A DNA stretch of 64,000 bases from Algoriphagus sediminis. Lineage in GTDB: Bacteria; Bacteroidota; Bacteroidia; Cytophagales; Cyclobacteriaceae. The position numbers were made by a program, and so were the translations under genes. The notes beneath the pieces were generated by a model. That model was not told the DNA's origin and searched no databases. It saw nothing but the letters and a program-made list of their open reading frames with translations. The first letter of the stretch is position 1. Every line of letters begins with the position of its first letter. Below are positions 37,709 through 46,702 of this stretch, in pieces. Location: contig NZ_JAUEPH010000003.1 in NCBI RefSeq assembly GCF_030403435.1, positions 310,001-374,000 of the forward strand. Reading direction: 5' to 3'.

Positions 37709-38845
37709 TTATTTTTCTTTAAGCACGACGGCACAAGTAGTCAAGTTGTGCAATTCAATGTTTCCTCCCGGAGTTCTGGCCAGTTCAGCATTACTGAACA
37801 TGCCCACCGTAGGCACCTCCCAGACTTTTCTCATTCCTTCAATTTCATCCCCCATCAAGGGACCAAGGGCTACCAGCCTACCTGCACAGCTAAAAATAAT
37901 CAAGGCATCAGGATCAGGCATTTCTGTCCGTTTTAAATCTTCACATGCTTCAATTACTTTATCAATCACATCAAAGTCTGGTGGAAGTGAAAAGCGTACT
38001 TTGGCCCCCTGAGGCACAGAGCCTACACAATGGAATGAGCGATCATTTAAATCTACGACAAGGCCTGGGCGCATCACTGCCTCCCCGGACTCCCTTTGAA
38101 GTTGCAGAGGAAATTGAGAAGACATCTGAACAGAAAAATCTCCTGTGGAGGGATCTATTTCCAGCCCGCTATATTTAATTGTCAAATCGAGTACGGGAAT
38201 ATCATCCACAGTATACACATGGTTTCCTTCACTTTTTGTCACCGTTCGAACAGTACCTACGGCTTTCCATCCACAAGTTGCTTTCCCTTTAATTTCTATT
38301 TTATCACCGTCAAGGGCAAGTACTAATAAACCTCTGTTGCTTTCTTTTTCATTCGTGAAGACAAACTGCTCAGTAAAAGTAAAGTCGTCTCCTGCCATGC
38401 ATCCATGAAGCTCTACCTCTTTTCCCATTACATCTTCGAACCCATAAATGAGTTCTTCACCATCAGTTTCAATGTTGCTTCCAGCAATAAGGAAAACTGG
38501 ATTTTTGATTTTTTCGAGGGCCTTTTTAGCCGTCATTGCCGCCACCTCCCTGTAATTTTTCTCAGGATAACCCTCGAGCTGGATATGGAAAAATTCAGGT
38601 TTGATATCTAAAAGTAAAATGGCCGCTGACTCCTCGATCATGGTGTCATCCCTGAAACCTCCATTTGTGGTAGCCCCGAAAATAGTTAGTCCGGCTTTAT
38701 CGAGGAGTTCTCTTATGGCTTTACGGTCTTGTTTCACCGAAATAAAACAAATAGCAAGGGTGGGGCTGAAACCATCCTCCAGAGCTTCCTTTAATTTTGT
38801 ATTTAATTCTTCTGGACTGGTTCCGTTTATTGATTTCGCTTTCAC
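37709..38845 (-). CDS. FIST N/C domain sensory protein
   Basis: 378 residues, cytoplasmic. The N-terminal FIST half (about 10-210) includes FGATTNGGF, IAGSNIETDGEELIYGF and the CMAGDDFTF stretch. The FIST C half (about 215-365) includes ALIIFSCAGRLVALGP and FSNAELARTPGGNIELHNLTTCAVVL, the typical family ending. FIST domains are ligand-binding sensory modules; the NosP subgroup binds haem and senses NO. Haem ligands cannot be assigned from sequence alone here. It is the first gene of a two-gene operon with a sensorless kinase, behind a 507-bp upstream region. Confidence 0.93.
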   Translation of the reverse strand: MKAKSINGTSPEELNTKLKEALEDGFSPTLAICFISVKQDRKAIRELLDKAGLTIFGATTNGGFRDDTMIEESAAILLLDIKPEFFHIQLEGYPEKNYREVAAMTAKKALEKIKNPVFLIAGSNIETDGEELIYGFEDVMGKEVELHGCMAGDDFTFTEQFVFTNEKESNRGLLVLALDGDKIEIKGKATCGWKAVGTVRTVTKSEGNHVYTVDDIPVLDLTIKYSGLEIDPSTGDFSVQMSSQFPLQLQRESGEAVMRPGLVVDLNDRSFHCVGSVPQGAKVRFSLPPDFDVIDKVIEACEDLKRTEMPDPDALIIFSCAGRLVALGPLMGDEIEGMRKVWEVPTVGMFSNAELARTPGGNIELHNLTTCAVVLKEK

Positions 38846-39352
38846 AATTTTTTTGATTAAATGATTTGATCACTTGATGTCTCATTTATCAATGAGCTCT
38901 ATTAAAATTTCGCTGACTTTCTCTGTAAGAATCAAGCGATCCTTTAGCTTAAATAAGAAAGAAGAAATGAAAACAGTCCTTTCTGCATAGTCGCCTAAAA
39001 ACAAAGTACGGATCAGTTATAAAAAAGAATGTACTTTCAATATATCTCTAGCTTAGAGGCATGAAATGGTTGGAATGATAAACCCTTTCGCCAGATATTT
39101 AAAATAGTTTAATCTGACTTGCTTGCTAAGCTTATTAAGTTAAAGATTTTTCAGCTAAAAGGGCCTTTAAACATTGTGAATGTTTAGTGTGGCGGGGTTG
39201 CGTCCAAAACCCTGATTAGAAGAAGTAAATTAAAATCTGTCTCTAATTATGTATTAAGTTGACCCAACTTGGATTTATTAGACAACTCATTTGAGGATAA
39301 TAAATATTCTATCGATAGAGAAGTCAGTTTTGGTTTTAAGGTATTCCTTGAG
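38846..39352. other. 507-bp gene-free region upstream of the FIST-kinase operon
   Basis: No coding frame of interest is seen. It is AT-rich and contains several short inverted repeats: the copy-A candidate operator (39024-39040) with outlying arms AAAGTAC at 39003-39009 and GTACTTT at 39031-39037; AAACATT/AATGTTT at 39169-39185; AAGTTG/CAACTT at 39256-39270; and a 12-bp palindrome at 39308-39319. None has a T run to make it a clear terminator. No strict TAnnTTTG promoter was found. Confidence 0.6.
39024..39040 (-). promoter_or_regulatory. Candidate operator shared by two signalling operons, copy A
   Basis: Minus strand TTGAAAGTACATTCTTT, 179 bp upstream of the FIST gene, matching 15 of 17 bases of the copy at 36438-36454. 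A looser relative, TGAAAG then ACATTCT then TTTATAA, lies about 110 bp upstream of the hybrid kinase at 52047. GATCAGT lies nearby in both main copies. Confidence 0.35.
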
Positions 39353-41809
39353 CTATTCTAAAAGACCTTCAAGTTTCTTCCTCGCATCCTCAAATCGGGT
39401 CATCATTCGGTTCATCTCTATTTCTCCGTAAGCTTGTTTTGCGATTTTTTCCGAAGCATCAATTGCCCGGATGAGATCTGCTGCTGCGGCTTTCATAGAA
39501 TTCGGATCGGTGCTTCCGATAGAGTTTATCCAGATGGGAGAGCTATGGGCAAAAGGTCTGGCATGCATACTGGGCCATGAATCTTCTTTGATTTCACTGG
39601 CATAGGCACGGATTGCTACCCATCCGCCTTCTGGAAGCCTGACCTGTCCTTGATAGTTTCTGGTTTCTCCGGCTTTGATTCCCTCCAGCTTTTCTACGAT
39701 TTCACCGTTTACGATTAATTCAACCACATCAATATCATTGGTACTTACCAAAGTAGCCGACCAGTCTTGGATACCACCGGAAATTACATCACCGGGTTTT
39801 GCATTTTCGCCTACTTGGAAAAGTAAGGCAGGCCCAGTGGACACAAACCCTTTTCCAGCCATAGCTGCATCCAATACAGCATCCGCGCTCATTTCAGCCC
39901 CTTCGAGGCGAACATAATTTCTACCGGTTCCGACGGCCATGGTGCGGTGAAAATCTACCCACATATCCGTACCCGACATGGCAACTACCGGGCGGCCAAT
40001 ATTTAAAAGTCGATACCAGACATGACTATTGCCCAATGGACTGGTCCAGGCGCAGACCATCTCCAGGCCTATTCTCTCTGCAAGAACAGCATCTGAAATC
40101 AGTTCGATGGGGATGGGTCCGTTTTCAAGTTGCTCAAAGGGATCGGAGTCAATTTCTATGGGATGAACGTAAGTGGTGAAAGCATCATTTTGATCAGCAA
40201 ATTGAATTACCTCCCCGTTACTTCTATCCGGATCTCCCAGTTTAGGATTATTAGGTCCCCAAAACCAGGGAGCATAGGCTTTTTCTGTTCCTATTAAGCT
40301 AACATGACCATGAAAGTGTGAGCGTACCTCTTGTCCCTGATCTACAATTCTACCATTCCGTTCCGTTTCCTTTCCAATAATTGAAGCATCAATTCTTCGT
40401 TCCCAGCGATTCCATGACATGGGAGCAAGCAGATCCAGATCTTCTCCTTCCAAGGCTTGCAGGGCATCCTGATGAGTCGCCCGATGATGTCCATCTCCAT
40501 TCAGATGAACATGATGATCTGCGGATACATATCCTGCTGCTTTGGCATCCCAAATTGGACTGATGCTAAGGCGGACTTCGCTCGATTGGCCATCTTCAAC
40601 TTGTGCATTGGATTGTACAGAAGGTGTCATGGGACCTTGGACTCCTGTTATTTGATAATTTCCGACTGGTAGTGAAAAGCTTGATTCTCCTTCTAGATAA
40701 AAATAGTGTCGACCTGTTTGTGGATCTACATAAGTTGCATTTTCATGCGAAGCTATTGGATATCCATCCTCTCGGACAATAGAAACTCGTGCAGTAATTG
40801 GCTCGCTAGTGTTATCCACAACCTTCACCTTCAGCGTTCCACTTGCTTCTCCCAAGTCCCAGTTCTGAATTTTCACCTCACTTGGAACCTCACCATAAGT
40901 AGGAATCTGCATCAATCGAAATTGTCTGTTTTCATCCAGTTCGACGAAATAAATTTTTTCACCATCGGCACTGAAAGCCGGAGTTAAGGCAAAAGAGTTT
41001 CCATCGGTTAATCTGTGCTTTACTCTAGGATCATCCAAGTCCATGGTCCAGAGGTGGTAATCATTGTCTATGGGAGCGCTGTAGACAATGAGACGCTGAG
41101 CTGGATGGGAATCCGCAGTCAAATGATAGGTCAATGTCTGTGCAAGGGCGATGGTGTCTGTATTACTTTCAAAGTTTCTAATTCTGAGTACACGGTGGGC
41201 ACCACTACCATGAAGGTACATCAGGCTTTGGCCATCTGGTAGACTTCTTGAGTTTCGCTCCACTTGACGAAGCTCTGTCAATGGCTCATCCATGGCAGAA
41301 GAAAGGTGATATCTGCGGAGATTGAGCGAACCGGTTTTTCCAGAGGTATAGTAAATCCATTCGCCATCTGCGGAAAATTCAGGGTCCAGTTCAATGGTTT
41401 CAGTATCAATTCTTTGTTCCTCCCCACTAGCTAAGTCCCGGACAATAATGGCAGTATTTTTCCCCTCATCTCTCACAAAGGTCAATTTTTCACCATCAGG
41501 AGACCATCTTGGACGCGAATCTATCCCAGGTCCTTTTGTAATTCGGGTCGCTGTTCCTGTTTGCAGATTTAGATTCCAAATCCAACCTCGAGCAGCAAAG
41601 GCTAATTGTACACCATCCGGTGCTGGAGCTGGATCTGTTGGGCCATGTGCCAGAATCGGAAGTTCATGCTGTTCCAAATAGACATGATGTCCAAAGTCAT
41701 CAAGTTTCGCATAATGATTATACCATTGGGCCGAAGCGGATTCCGCGAAAAGGAAAAGGCAAAATAGTATTACTGTAAAATGGAATAAGTTTTTCTTTTG
41801 GATACTCAT
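39353..41809 (-). CDS. CehA/McbA-type metallohydrolase with PD40 propeller
   Basis: 818 residues, signal peptide ending SASAQ. The N-terminal 320 residues are TolB-like PD40 repeats (APDGVQLAFAARG, SPDGEKLTFVRDEG, SADGEWIYYTSGKTG). A beta-rich middle (about 330-420) leads to a PHP-like metal-dependent domain in which AAGYVSADHHVHLNGDG gives the HxH site, followed by LDLLAPMSWNRW and the distant TYVHPIEID and GTDMW ligands, as in CehA/McbA hydrolases. These cleave carbaryl or process microcin in the named members, but the Bacteroidota homologues have no proven substrate. It has its own promoter region of 83 bp. Confidence 0.85.
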   Translation of the reverse strand: MSIQKKNLFHFTVILFCLFLFAESASAQWYNHYAKLDDFGHHVYLEQHELPILAHGPTDPAPAPDGVQLAFAARGWIWNLNLQTGTATRITKGPGIDSRPRWSPDGEKLTFVRDEGKNTAIIVRDLASGEEQRIDTETIELDPEFSADGEWIYYTSGKTGSLNLRRYHLSSAMDEPLTELRQVERNSRSLPDGQSLMYLHGSGAHRVLRIRNFESNTDTIALAQTLTYHLTADSHPAQRLIVYSAPIDNDYHLWTMDLDDPRVKHRLTDGNSFALTPAFSADGEKIYFVELDENRQFRLMQIPTYGEVPSEVKIQNWDLGEASGTLKVKVVDNTSEPITARVSIVREDGYPIASHENATYVDPQTGRHYFYLEGESSFSLPVGNYQITGVQGPMTPSVQSNAQVEDGQSSEVRLSISPIWDAKAAGYVSADHHVHLNGDGHHRATHQDALQALEGEDLDLLAPMSWNRWERRIDASIIGKETERNGRIVDQGQEVRSHFHGHVSLIGTEKAYAPWFWGPNNPKLGDPDRSNGEVIQFADQNDAFTTYVHPIEIDSDPFEQLENGPIPIELISDAVLAERIGLEMVCAWTSPLGNSHVWYRLLNIGRPVVAMSGTDMWVDFHRTMAVGTGRNYVRLEGAEMSADAVLDAAMAGKGFVSTGPALLFQVGENAKPGDVISGGIQDWSATLVSTNDIDVVELIVNGEIVEKLEGIKAGETRNYQGQVRLPEGGWVAIRAYASEIKEDSWPSMHARPFAHSSPIWINSIGSTDPNSMKAAAADLIRAIDASEKIAKQAYGEIEMNRMMTRFEDARKKLEGLLE

Positions 41810-41892
41810 TTTCTTAGCTAGGCTAAAGTGAGGGATAAATGAAATTGATTTCGAACTTGGATGGTAAAAATCGGTTGGCCATATAACTTTTA

Positions 41893-43065
41893 TTACTTCT
41901 CTTCAATCCTAGCATATTTTTCTAATAACTCCATGACTTCCTCTTCAGGCAGCTCATAGACTGTGGTGTTATTTTTTCCTACCATTGTTTCGGCTGCCAC
42001 CAATGCATTCAGGATCGATTCTTCGGTAGCTTGTGCAACTGCCTCAAAAAGGGAAGTGATTTTGTCATTAGGAATCATGGTCAGTTGTTGCATTTCGACC
42101 CGGTCTGCTGCTCCTGGATTGGAGGTAGAAAAAGCGATGAAGATATCCCCTGAGCCGTTTCCTCCATAGCCACCTACTCTACTTATCCCTATCGGGACTC
42201 GGCGTGCCAATCTCTTCAATTGATGAGGAAGCAAAGGTGCATCCGTGGCAACGATCACAATGATTGACCCTCTTTCTTCTTGCCGCTTTAATGGATCCCA
42301 AAGAATCTTATGATCGGTAATTTCTTTTCCTATAGGCACACCTGCAATCGTTAAGTTTTCTCGAGAACCATAATTTGCCTGTACTAAAACACCCAAGGTA
42401 TAGGTAGTATTATTGATGACGACTTCACGGGATGAAGTTCCAATTCCCCCTTTGAACTCATGGCAAATCATTCCAGTACCACCACCGACATTTCCCTCCT
42501 CCACTGGGCCTGATTTGGCATTATCCAAAGCTGAGAAAACATGTTCTTTTTTGACGTGAAATCCGTTGATATCATTTAGGTCTCCATCATAGGTTTCAGC
42601 AACTACCGGCAAGGCCCAAAATACATCAGGTTCGTAGGGCAAAGGGTCGAAATGATCATTGTTAAACTGCCATTCCACCACCGCATCTCGCACAATGCCT
42701 ACACTGTGGGTATTTGTAATGGCGACAGGACCTTCCAAAAAGCCCGACTCTTCCACCCAAGTGGTTCCGGTCATTTCCCCATTTCCATTCAAGCTGTACC
42801 AGCCTGCAAATACGGGATCGTATTGCTTTCCTCTCGGAAATATTGCCGTCACTCCTGTTCTTACAGGTCCTTCTCCCACTATCAATTCACCCTCACCGGA
42901 AATCAATGTGGTATGCCCCACTTCAACCCCTTTGACATCGGTAATGGCATTGAGTTTCCCAGGTTTTCCATCCAGTGGAATTCCTAAATCTCTGGCTCGG
43001 GGTCCTTGAGCGAAAGCCATTGAAATTGGAATGGATAGAAAAATGAAAGTGAGCAGCCTGGTCAT
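41893..43065 (-). CDS. P1 family peptidase (DmpA/BapA-type aminopeptidase)
   Basis: 390 residues with a signal peptide from the ATG at 43065 (MTRLLTFIFLS...AFAQ); the frame runs upstream to 43137 but only this start gives a signal peptide. DmpA-family signatures are clear: PGKLNAITDVKGVEVGHTTL near the N-terminus, AITNTHSVGIVRDAVVEW, GNVGGGTGMICHEFKGGIGTSSR and LVQANYGSRENL. These enzymes self-cleave into two chains and remove beta- or D-amino acids from peptides. The GIGTSSR segment is the conserved region before the cleavage point. It is a periplasmic enzyme with peptide-salvage role inferred. Confidence 0.93.
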   Translation of the reverse strand: MTRLLTFIFLSIPISMAFAQGPRARDLGIPLDGKPGKLNAITDVKGVEVGHTTLISGEGELIVGEGPVRTGVTAIFPRGKQYDPVFAGWYSLNGNGEMTGTTWVEESGFLEGPVAITNTHSVGIVRDAVVEWQFNNDHFDPLPYEPDVFWALPVVAETYDGDLNDINGFHVKKEHVFSALDNAKSGPVEEGNVGGGTGMICHEFKGGIGTSSREVVINNTTYTLGVLVQANYGSRENLTIAGVPIGKEITDHKILWDPLKRQEERGSIIVIVATDAPLLPHQLKRLARRVPIGISRVGGYGGNGSGDIFIAFSTSNPGAADRVEMQQLTMIPNDKITSLFEAVAQATEESILNALVAAETMVGKNNTTVYELPEEEVMELLEKYARIEEK

Positions 43066-43188
43066 CGGATTGTTATTTAGATGCCTAAATGTCTCAATAT
43101 AAGGAAATTCCAATGCCAAAACCCTAAAGGTTAGCAAAGGTGAAACAACCCAAAGACTAAAGTTGGCTTGATTGGAAAAGTAATGAGT

Positions 43189-43941
43189 TTAACCTTTGGC
43201 CATAATACCCCCATCAATGGTGTACACACCACCAGTGATCCAGGAGGCATCTTCAGAAGCCAGGAACAAAGCTAGTTTTGCAATGTCTTCCGGTTCACCC
43301 AATCGTTGTACTAAAGTATTCTTGCCGGCATTTTCCACAGCTGTTGCCGGGTCTGGAAAAGCTGCTGCAGAAGCATGAATAAAGGGAGTGTCGACAGGTC
43401 CCGGACAAATGCAATTGATGCGGACTTTTGGGGCATAGTCCACTGCGGCTTGTTTTGATAGTGCCACTAGTCCAGCCTTGGAAGCGCAATAAGAAGGATG
43501 ATTGGGAAAGGACTTAAAAGCGGCAATGGAGGAATTGATAACCACGGATCCATAGTTGCTATTTTCAAGGTATGGAAGGGCTGACTTTAACAGGTAAAAG
43601 ACTGAGGTCAAATTCACATCAAGAGTTTTAGTCCATTTTTCGATCTCCAACTCTGTAATTGATCCCAAGCCTAGCATGCCGGCATTGGTGACTAAGCCAT
43701 CCAACTTACCGAATTTGTCCAGAGCCAATTCTACCAGCCTTTGGTTATAAGCCGGATCGCTGACATCACCAGCTAGAAAATAGGCCTCAGTTTTCAATAG
43801 CTTTAAAAGTTTTTCTGCTGCTTCCTCATTTCTTCCACTCAAAATAAGTTTTGCCCCTTCCTTTGAGAATTCCAGAGCTATGGCACGACCCATTCCGCTT
43901 GTCGCACCTGTCACGATAAATGTTCTGTTTTGTAGTTTCAT
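43189..43941 (-). CDS. SDR-family oxidoreductase
   Basis: 250 residues of the classical short-chain dehydrogenase family. The cofactor motif is TGATSGMG (11-18), NAG is at 86-88, the catalytic tetrad is N110, S138, Y151 and K155 (YCASK), and the PGPVDTPF segment follows. GRNEE after the second strand suggests NADP(H), with Arg meeting the phosphate. The start at 43941 is preferred over the longer frame from 43989, because it begins right at the first strand. The substrate is not readable: related enzymes act on sugars, steroids or 3-oxoacyl groups. It is downstream of the VOC gene with 270 bp between, so it is probably separately expressed. Confidence 0.9.
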   Translation of the reverse strand: MKLQNRTFIVTGATSGMGRAIALEFSKEGAKLILSGRNEEAAEKLLKLLKTEAYFLAGDVSDPAYNQRLVELALDKFGKLDGLVTNAGMLGLGSITELEIEKWTKTLDVNLTSVFYLLKSALPYLENSNYGSVVINSSIAAFKSFPNHPSYCASKAGLVALSKQAAVDYAPKVRINCICPGPVDTPFIHASAAAFPDPATAVENAGKNTLVQRLGEPEDIAKLALFLASEDASWITGGVYTIDGGIMAKG

Positions 43942-44211
43942 TTTGGGTTTATTGTACGATTTTTTCATCTGCAGTGATGTCATTTCCACCTTGCACTTGA
44001 AGTACTTTAAGCGTTTTGATCAATGTCTTCTATGTTTTTCTCAATCCACTTTCGAGGTAGGTTACTCTGATTTCTAATTTGGAAGGTCTTGAGCTGCCGC
44101 TGGAGATTTTATTAGACTAGGTTCCTAAAAAGTCCTATAGTTAGTTTTCGAATTAAAGGAAAGAATTTGGGAGGAAAATTACTACCAGGCATTTTTTCAA
44201 GTACCCATCTT

Positions 44212-44742
44212 TCAAAGTCTCCCTTTTACAAACTCCATCAGCTCAATCAATTCTCCATCAGGACCGCTTAGGAAAATGTTTTTGACAATAATGGATCCAT
44301 CGTTGATTGTGCGCACCTCTCGGACCTTTTTTGCCCCAGCATCCTTTGCCCTTGCTAAGGCATTGTCCAAATTTTTAACCGTGATTCCCATATGTTGAAA
44401 ATGGATGTCTCGGCTAATGGAGTCAGGGTAGGCTTGCTCAGAAAGCTCCAGAACAAAATCACTTTCTGGGAATTTCATAATTACTAGATCCAAGGAGGTT
44501 GTTTCTGTTTCGCCCTGTTCGGTGGTGATCTGTACCTCATCGATGCGTTTATGGACTTTCAGCCCAAGAGCCTCCTCATAGAATTGGACAGATTTTTCCA
44601 TATTAGAAACATACAGCATTACATGGTTAAAGTCTTCGGATGACTTTTTCTTGGAGGTACTTGTGCAAAAGGTAAAGGTGAAAAATAGGATTATAAGAAA
44701 GCCTTGATTATTCCTGCGCGTGAACAAAGGTAAATTTCTCAT
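44212..44742 (-). CDS. VOC/glyoxalase-fold lipoprotein
   Basis: 176 residues. An N-terminal hydrophobic segment with FTFTFC is a lipobox-like site. The VOC fold is shown by HVMLYVSNMEKSVQFYEEALGLKV, a first beta-alpha-beta unit, and a second, FQHMGITVKNLDNALARAKDAGAK, ending in GPDGELIELMEFV. Candidate metal residues are His in FNHVML, Glu in VLELSE, His in FQHMG and Glu in LIELME, as in glyoxalase I. A lipoprotein VOC is unusual because glyoxalases are mostly cytoplasmic; it may bind a small ligand or resist an antibiotic at the envelope. Confidence 0.82.
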   Translation of the reverse strand: MRNLPLFTRRNNQGFLIILFFTFTFCTSTSKKKSSEDFNHVMLYVSNMEKSVQFYEEALGLKVHKRIDEVQITTEQGETETTSLDLVIMKFPESDFVLELSEQAYPDSISRDIHFQHMGITVKNLDNALARAKDAGAKKVREVRTINDGSIIVKNIFLSGPDGELIELMEFVKGRL

Positions 44743-44895
44743 GATTGGTATTTTTTCTTACATCCTACAAAAGCCTAGGCTTGAAAGGAGATTCTAAAAT
44801 TGTTTTTCCAGCCTTAAAATCTAAGTTTATATTTCCAGCACGTGTTTTGAGGAGATTTTAGCTTAAGTTCAAACCTAGAACTTTTTAAATACTAG

Positions 44896-44915
44896 AAGGA
44901 AAAGAATTTTTCCTT
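44896..44915 (-). terminator. Weak candidate terminator after the GAF-cyclase
   Basis: Perfect 8-bp AT-rich arms (44896-44903 and 44908-44915) with a 4-nt loop, 60 bp beyond the cyclase stop. The T run on the minus strand is broken, so the call is weak. Confidence 0.4.
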
Positions 44916-44975
44916 TATTCTATTTTAAAGAAAGTGAGATAACCAATAGAATATTAGAAACTGTGTCTTAATAGG

Positions 44976-46661
44976 TTATTTATAAAGCATCTCTTCCGCA
45001 CCATTCCAGTTTTTTGGAGCACCCTGATTGAGATACTTTTCTGCATTTTTAAGGAAGACTTTGACGGTATGATCTTCTGGATCTGAATCCAAAACTTTAT
45101 TGAATAGTGCGATAGCATTTTCAAACTTTCTTTGCTGATACAGCTCCATGGCCTTATCGAAGTCTTCTAGGTTTTCTTTGCGTTTTGTACTAATACTTTC
45201 TTGTAAACCATTCATACATTCCACCACACTAAGGGCGTTGTTTTTTCCTTTGAGTAATACTTTGCCCAATCTCCTAAATGCTAAATTTGAATTGTTTGGG
45301 ATGCGTTTGACCGTGTCTTCGCTCATTAGAAGAGGGGATTGATAATATTTAGTCAGACTCTCTATTCTTGAGGCGGTATTAACTGTATCACTTATCGTAG
45401 CAGCGTCAAGACGGTGTTCATCTCCAGTTATTCCCATTATTAATGGCCCAGTATGCATTCCTATCCCCGCATTGATCAAGGGTAAGCCTTGTTCTTTTCG
45501 TTGCCGATTTAGAGTTCGGACAGCACGCTGCATTCCAATTGAAGCCAGAACTGCATCTTGGGGTCTATTTGGAAAAATGGCCATAATGGAATCTCCCAAG
45601 TATTGATTTATAAAACCCTTATGCTCGCGAATGATGGGTCCCAAGATTTCATTAAATGAGGATACAAATCTGAAATTCTCTTCTGGACTCATACGTTCCG
45701 AAAGGGTAGTAAAATCTCGAATATCCGTGAATAAGACAGTCACTATTTTTTCGACCTGATCACCTAACCTTACATCTGTGATATTCTTCTTCCCTAATGA
45801 AGAAATAAATTCATTAGGCACAAATTTTTTGATTACTTCATTAATCCTCTGCATTGCTTCTTCTCGCATTCTTATCTCAGTAAGATTTTTTTCAAAAAGA
45901 AGTGCTGACTCAATGGCAGAGGAAGACTGCAAGGCAAGAGTCACCAAAAGCTTTAAATGAGCCGCAGTGAATGGTTCGGAACGAGTCCCTGCTAAAACAA
46001 TGGCCCCCATAATCTGATCCTTACCCTTTAAAGAAGCATAGATGAGATTGGTCACATTGGGTGCAACCAATCCAAGTTTCTTTATTGCCTCAATATCTGT
46101 GATGATTCCTGATTGTCCATTGAGTACTATTTGAAATAGAAAAGAAGTGTTTTTTGCTAATAGATCTAAATCAAATAATTGCTCACCGGTGACCGCAGGA
46201 ACAGCCAGAGTTTTTTCTTTTTCCTCCCATAGGGTAATAATTCCTGCGTCTGCTGGGATAGAATTGGTGGAGTGGGCAAGTGTAATTTCTGCGATAGCCT
46301 GTGTAGAAATTGCCTCTCCCAAGCTCTCGGCAAACCCATAAATAATATTGAGTTCCTGATACAGGTGAAGGACTTCTGCTCCCAATTTCCTTTTTTCTGA
46401 CTCTTTAGTAATCAGCATGTTTAGCACATCCCATACCTGATTGAGTACATTACTTTTGCTCCAAACGCGTGCGACAATAGCATCTCCAGTAATCAAGGGA
46501 ATACTCAATGAGTCATGTAAAAGGTCTGGGTTGCCATAAACTACTTTTCCAGAAGGATCGGAAATACAAACCTCGGTCTTATTATGTGTACACCAATTAT
46601 CTAACCATAGCCTGAGTGTATCTTCTTTCCTCAGAATAGCTTTAATTGAAATTTTTGCCAT
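44976..46661 (-). CDS. GAF-class III nucleotidyl cyclase with atypical substrate residues
   Basis: 561 residues, cytoplasmic. Order: an N-terminal PAS-like region (about 15-85), a GAF domain (about 105-255), a cyclase domain (about 305-470) and a TPR-like helical tail (about 500-550). Metal Asp residues D313 and D357 and the transition-state residues N428 and R432 are all present, so catalysis is plausible. The base-selecting positions are unusual: Gln353 where adenylate cyclases have Lys, and Ala421 where they have Asp or Thr; Ser424 replaces Gly. Product identity is therefore open. It lies 41 bp after a lone receiver gene, which may regulate it by direct binding. Confidence 0.88.
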   Translation of the reverse strand: MAKISIKAILRKEDTLRLWLDNWCTHNKTEVCISDPSGKVVYGNPDLLHDSLSIPLITGDAIVARVWSKSNVLNQVWDVLNMLITKESEKRKLGAEVLHLYQELNIIYGFAESLGEAISTQAIAEITLAHSTNSIPADAGIITLWEEKEKTLAVPAVTGEQLFDLDLLAKNTSFLFQIVLNGQSGIITDIEAIKKLGLVAPNVTNLIYASLKGKDQIMGAIVLAGTRSEPFTAAHLKLLVTLALQSSSAIESALLFEKNLTEIRMREEAMQRINEVIKKFVPNEFISSLGKKNITDVRLGDQVEKIVTVLFTDIRDFTTLSERMSPEENFRFVSSFNEILGPIIREHKGFINQYLGDSIMAIFPNRPQDAVLASIGMQRAVRTLNRQRKEQGLPLINAGIGMHTGPLIMGITGDEHRLDAATISDTVNTASRIESLTKYYQSPLLMSEDTVKRIPNNSNLAFRRLGKVLLKGKNNALSVVECMNGLQESISTKRKENLEDFDKAMELYQQRKFENAIALFNKVLDSDPEDHTVKVFLKNAEKYLNQGAPKNWNGAEEMLYK

Positions 46662-46702
46662 GGTTAATATTCAGTTTCTGTTTAGGCTATTTTAGTTATA
46701 GA

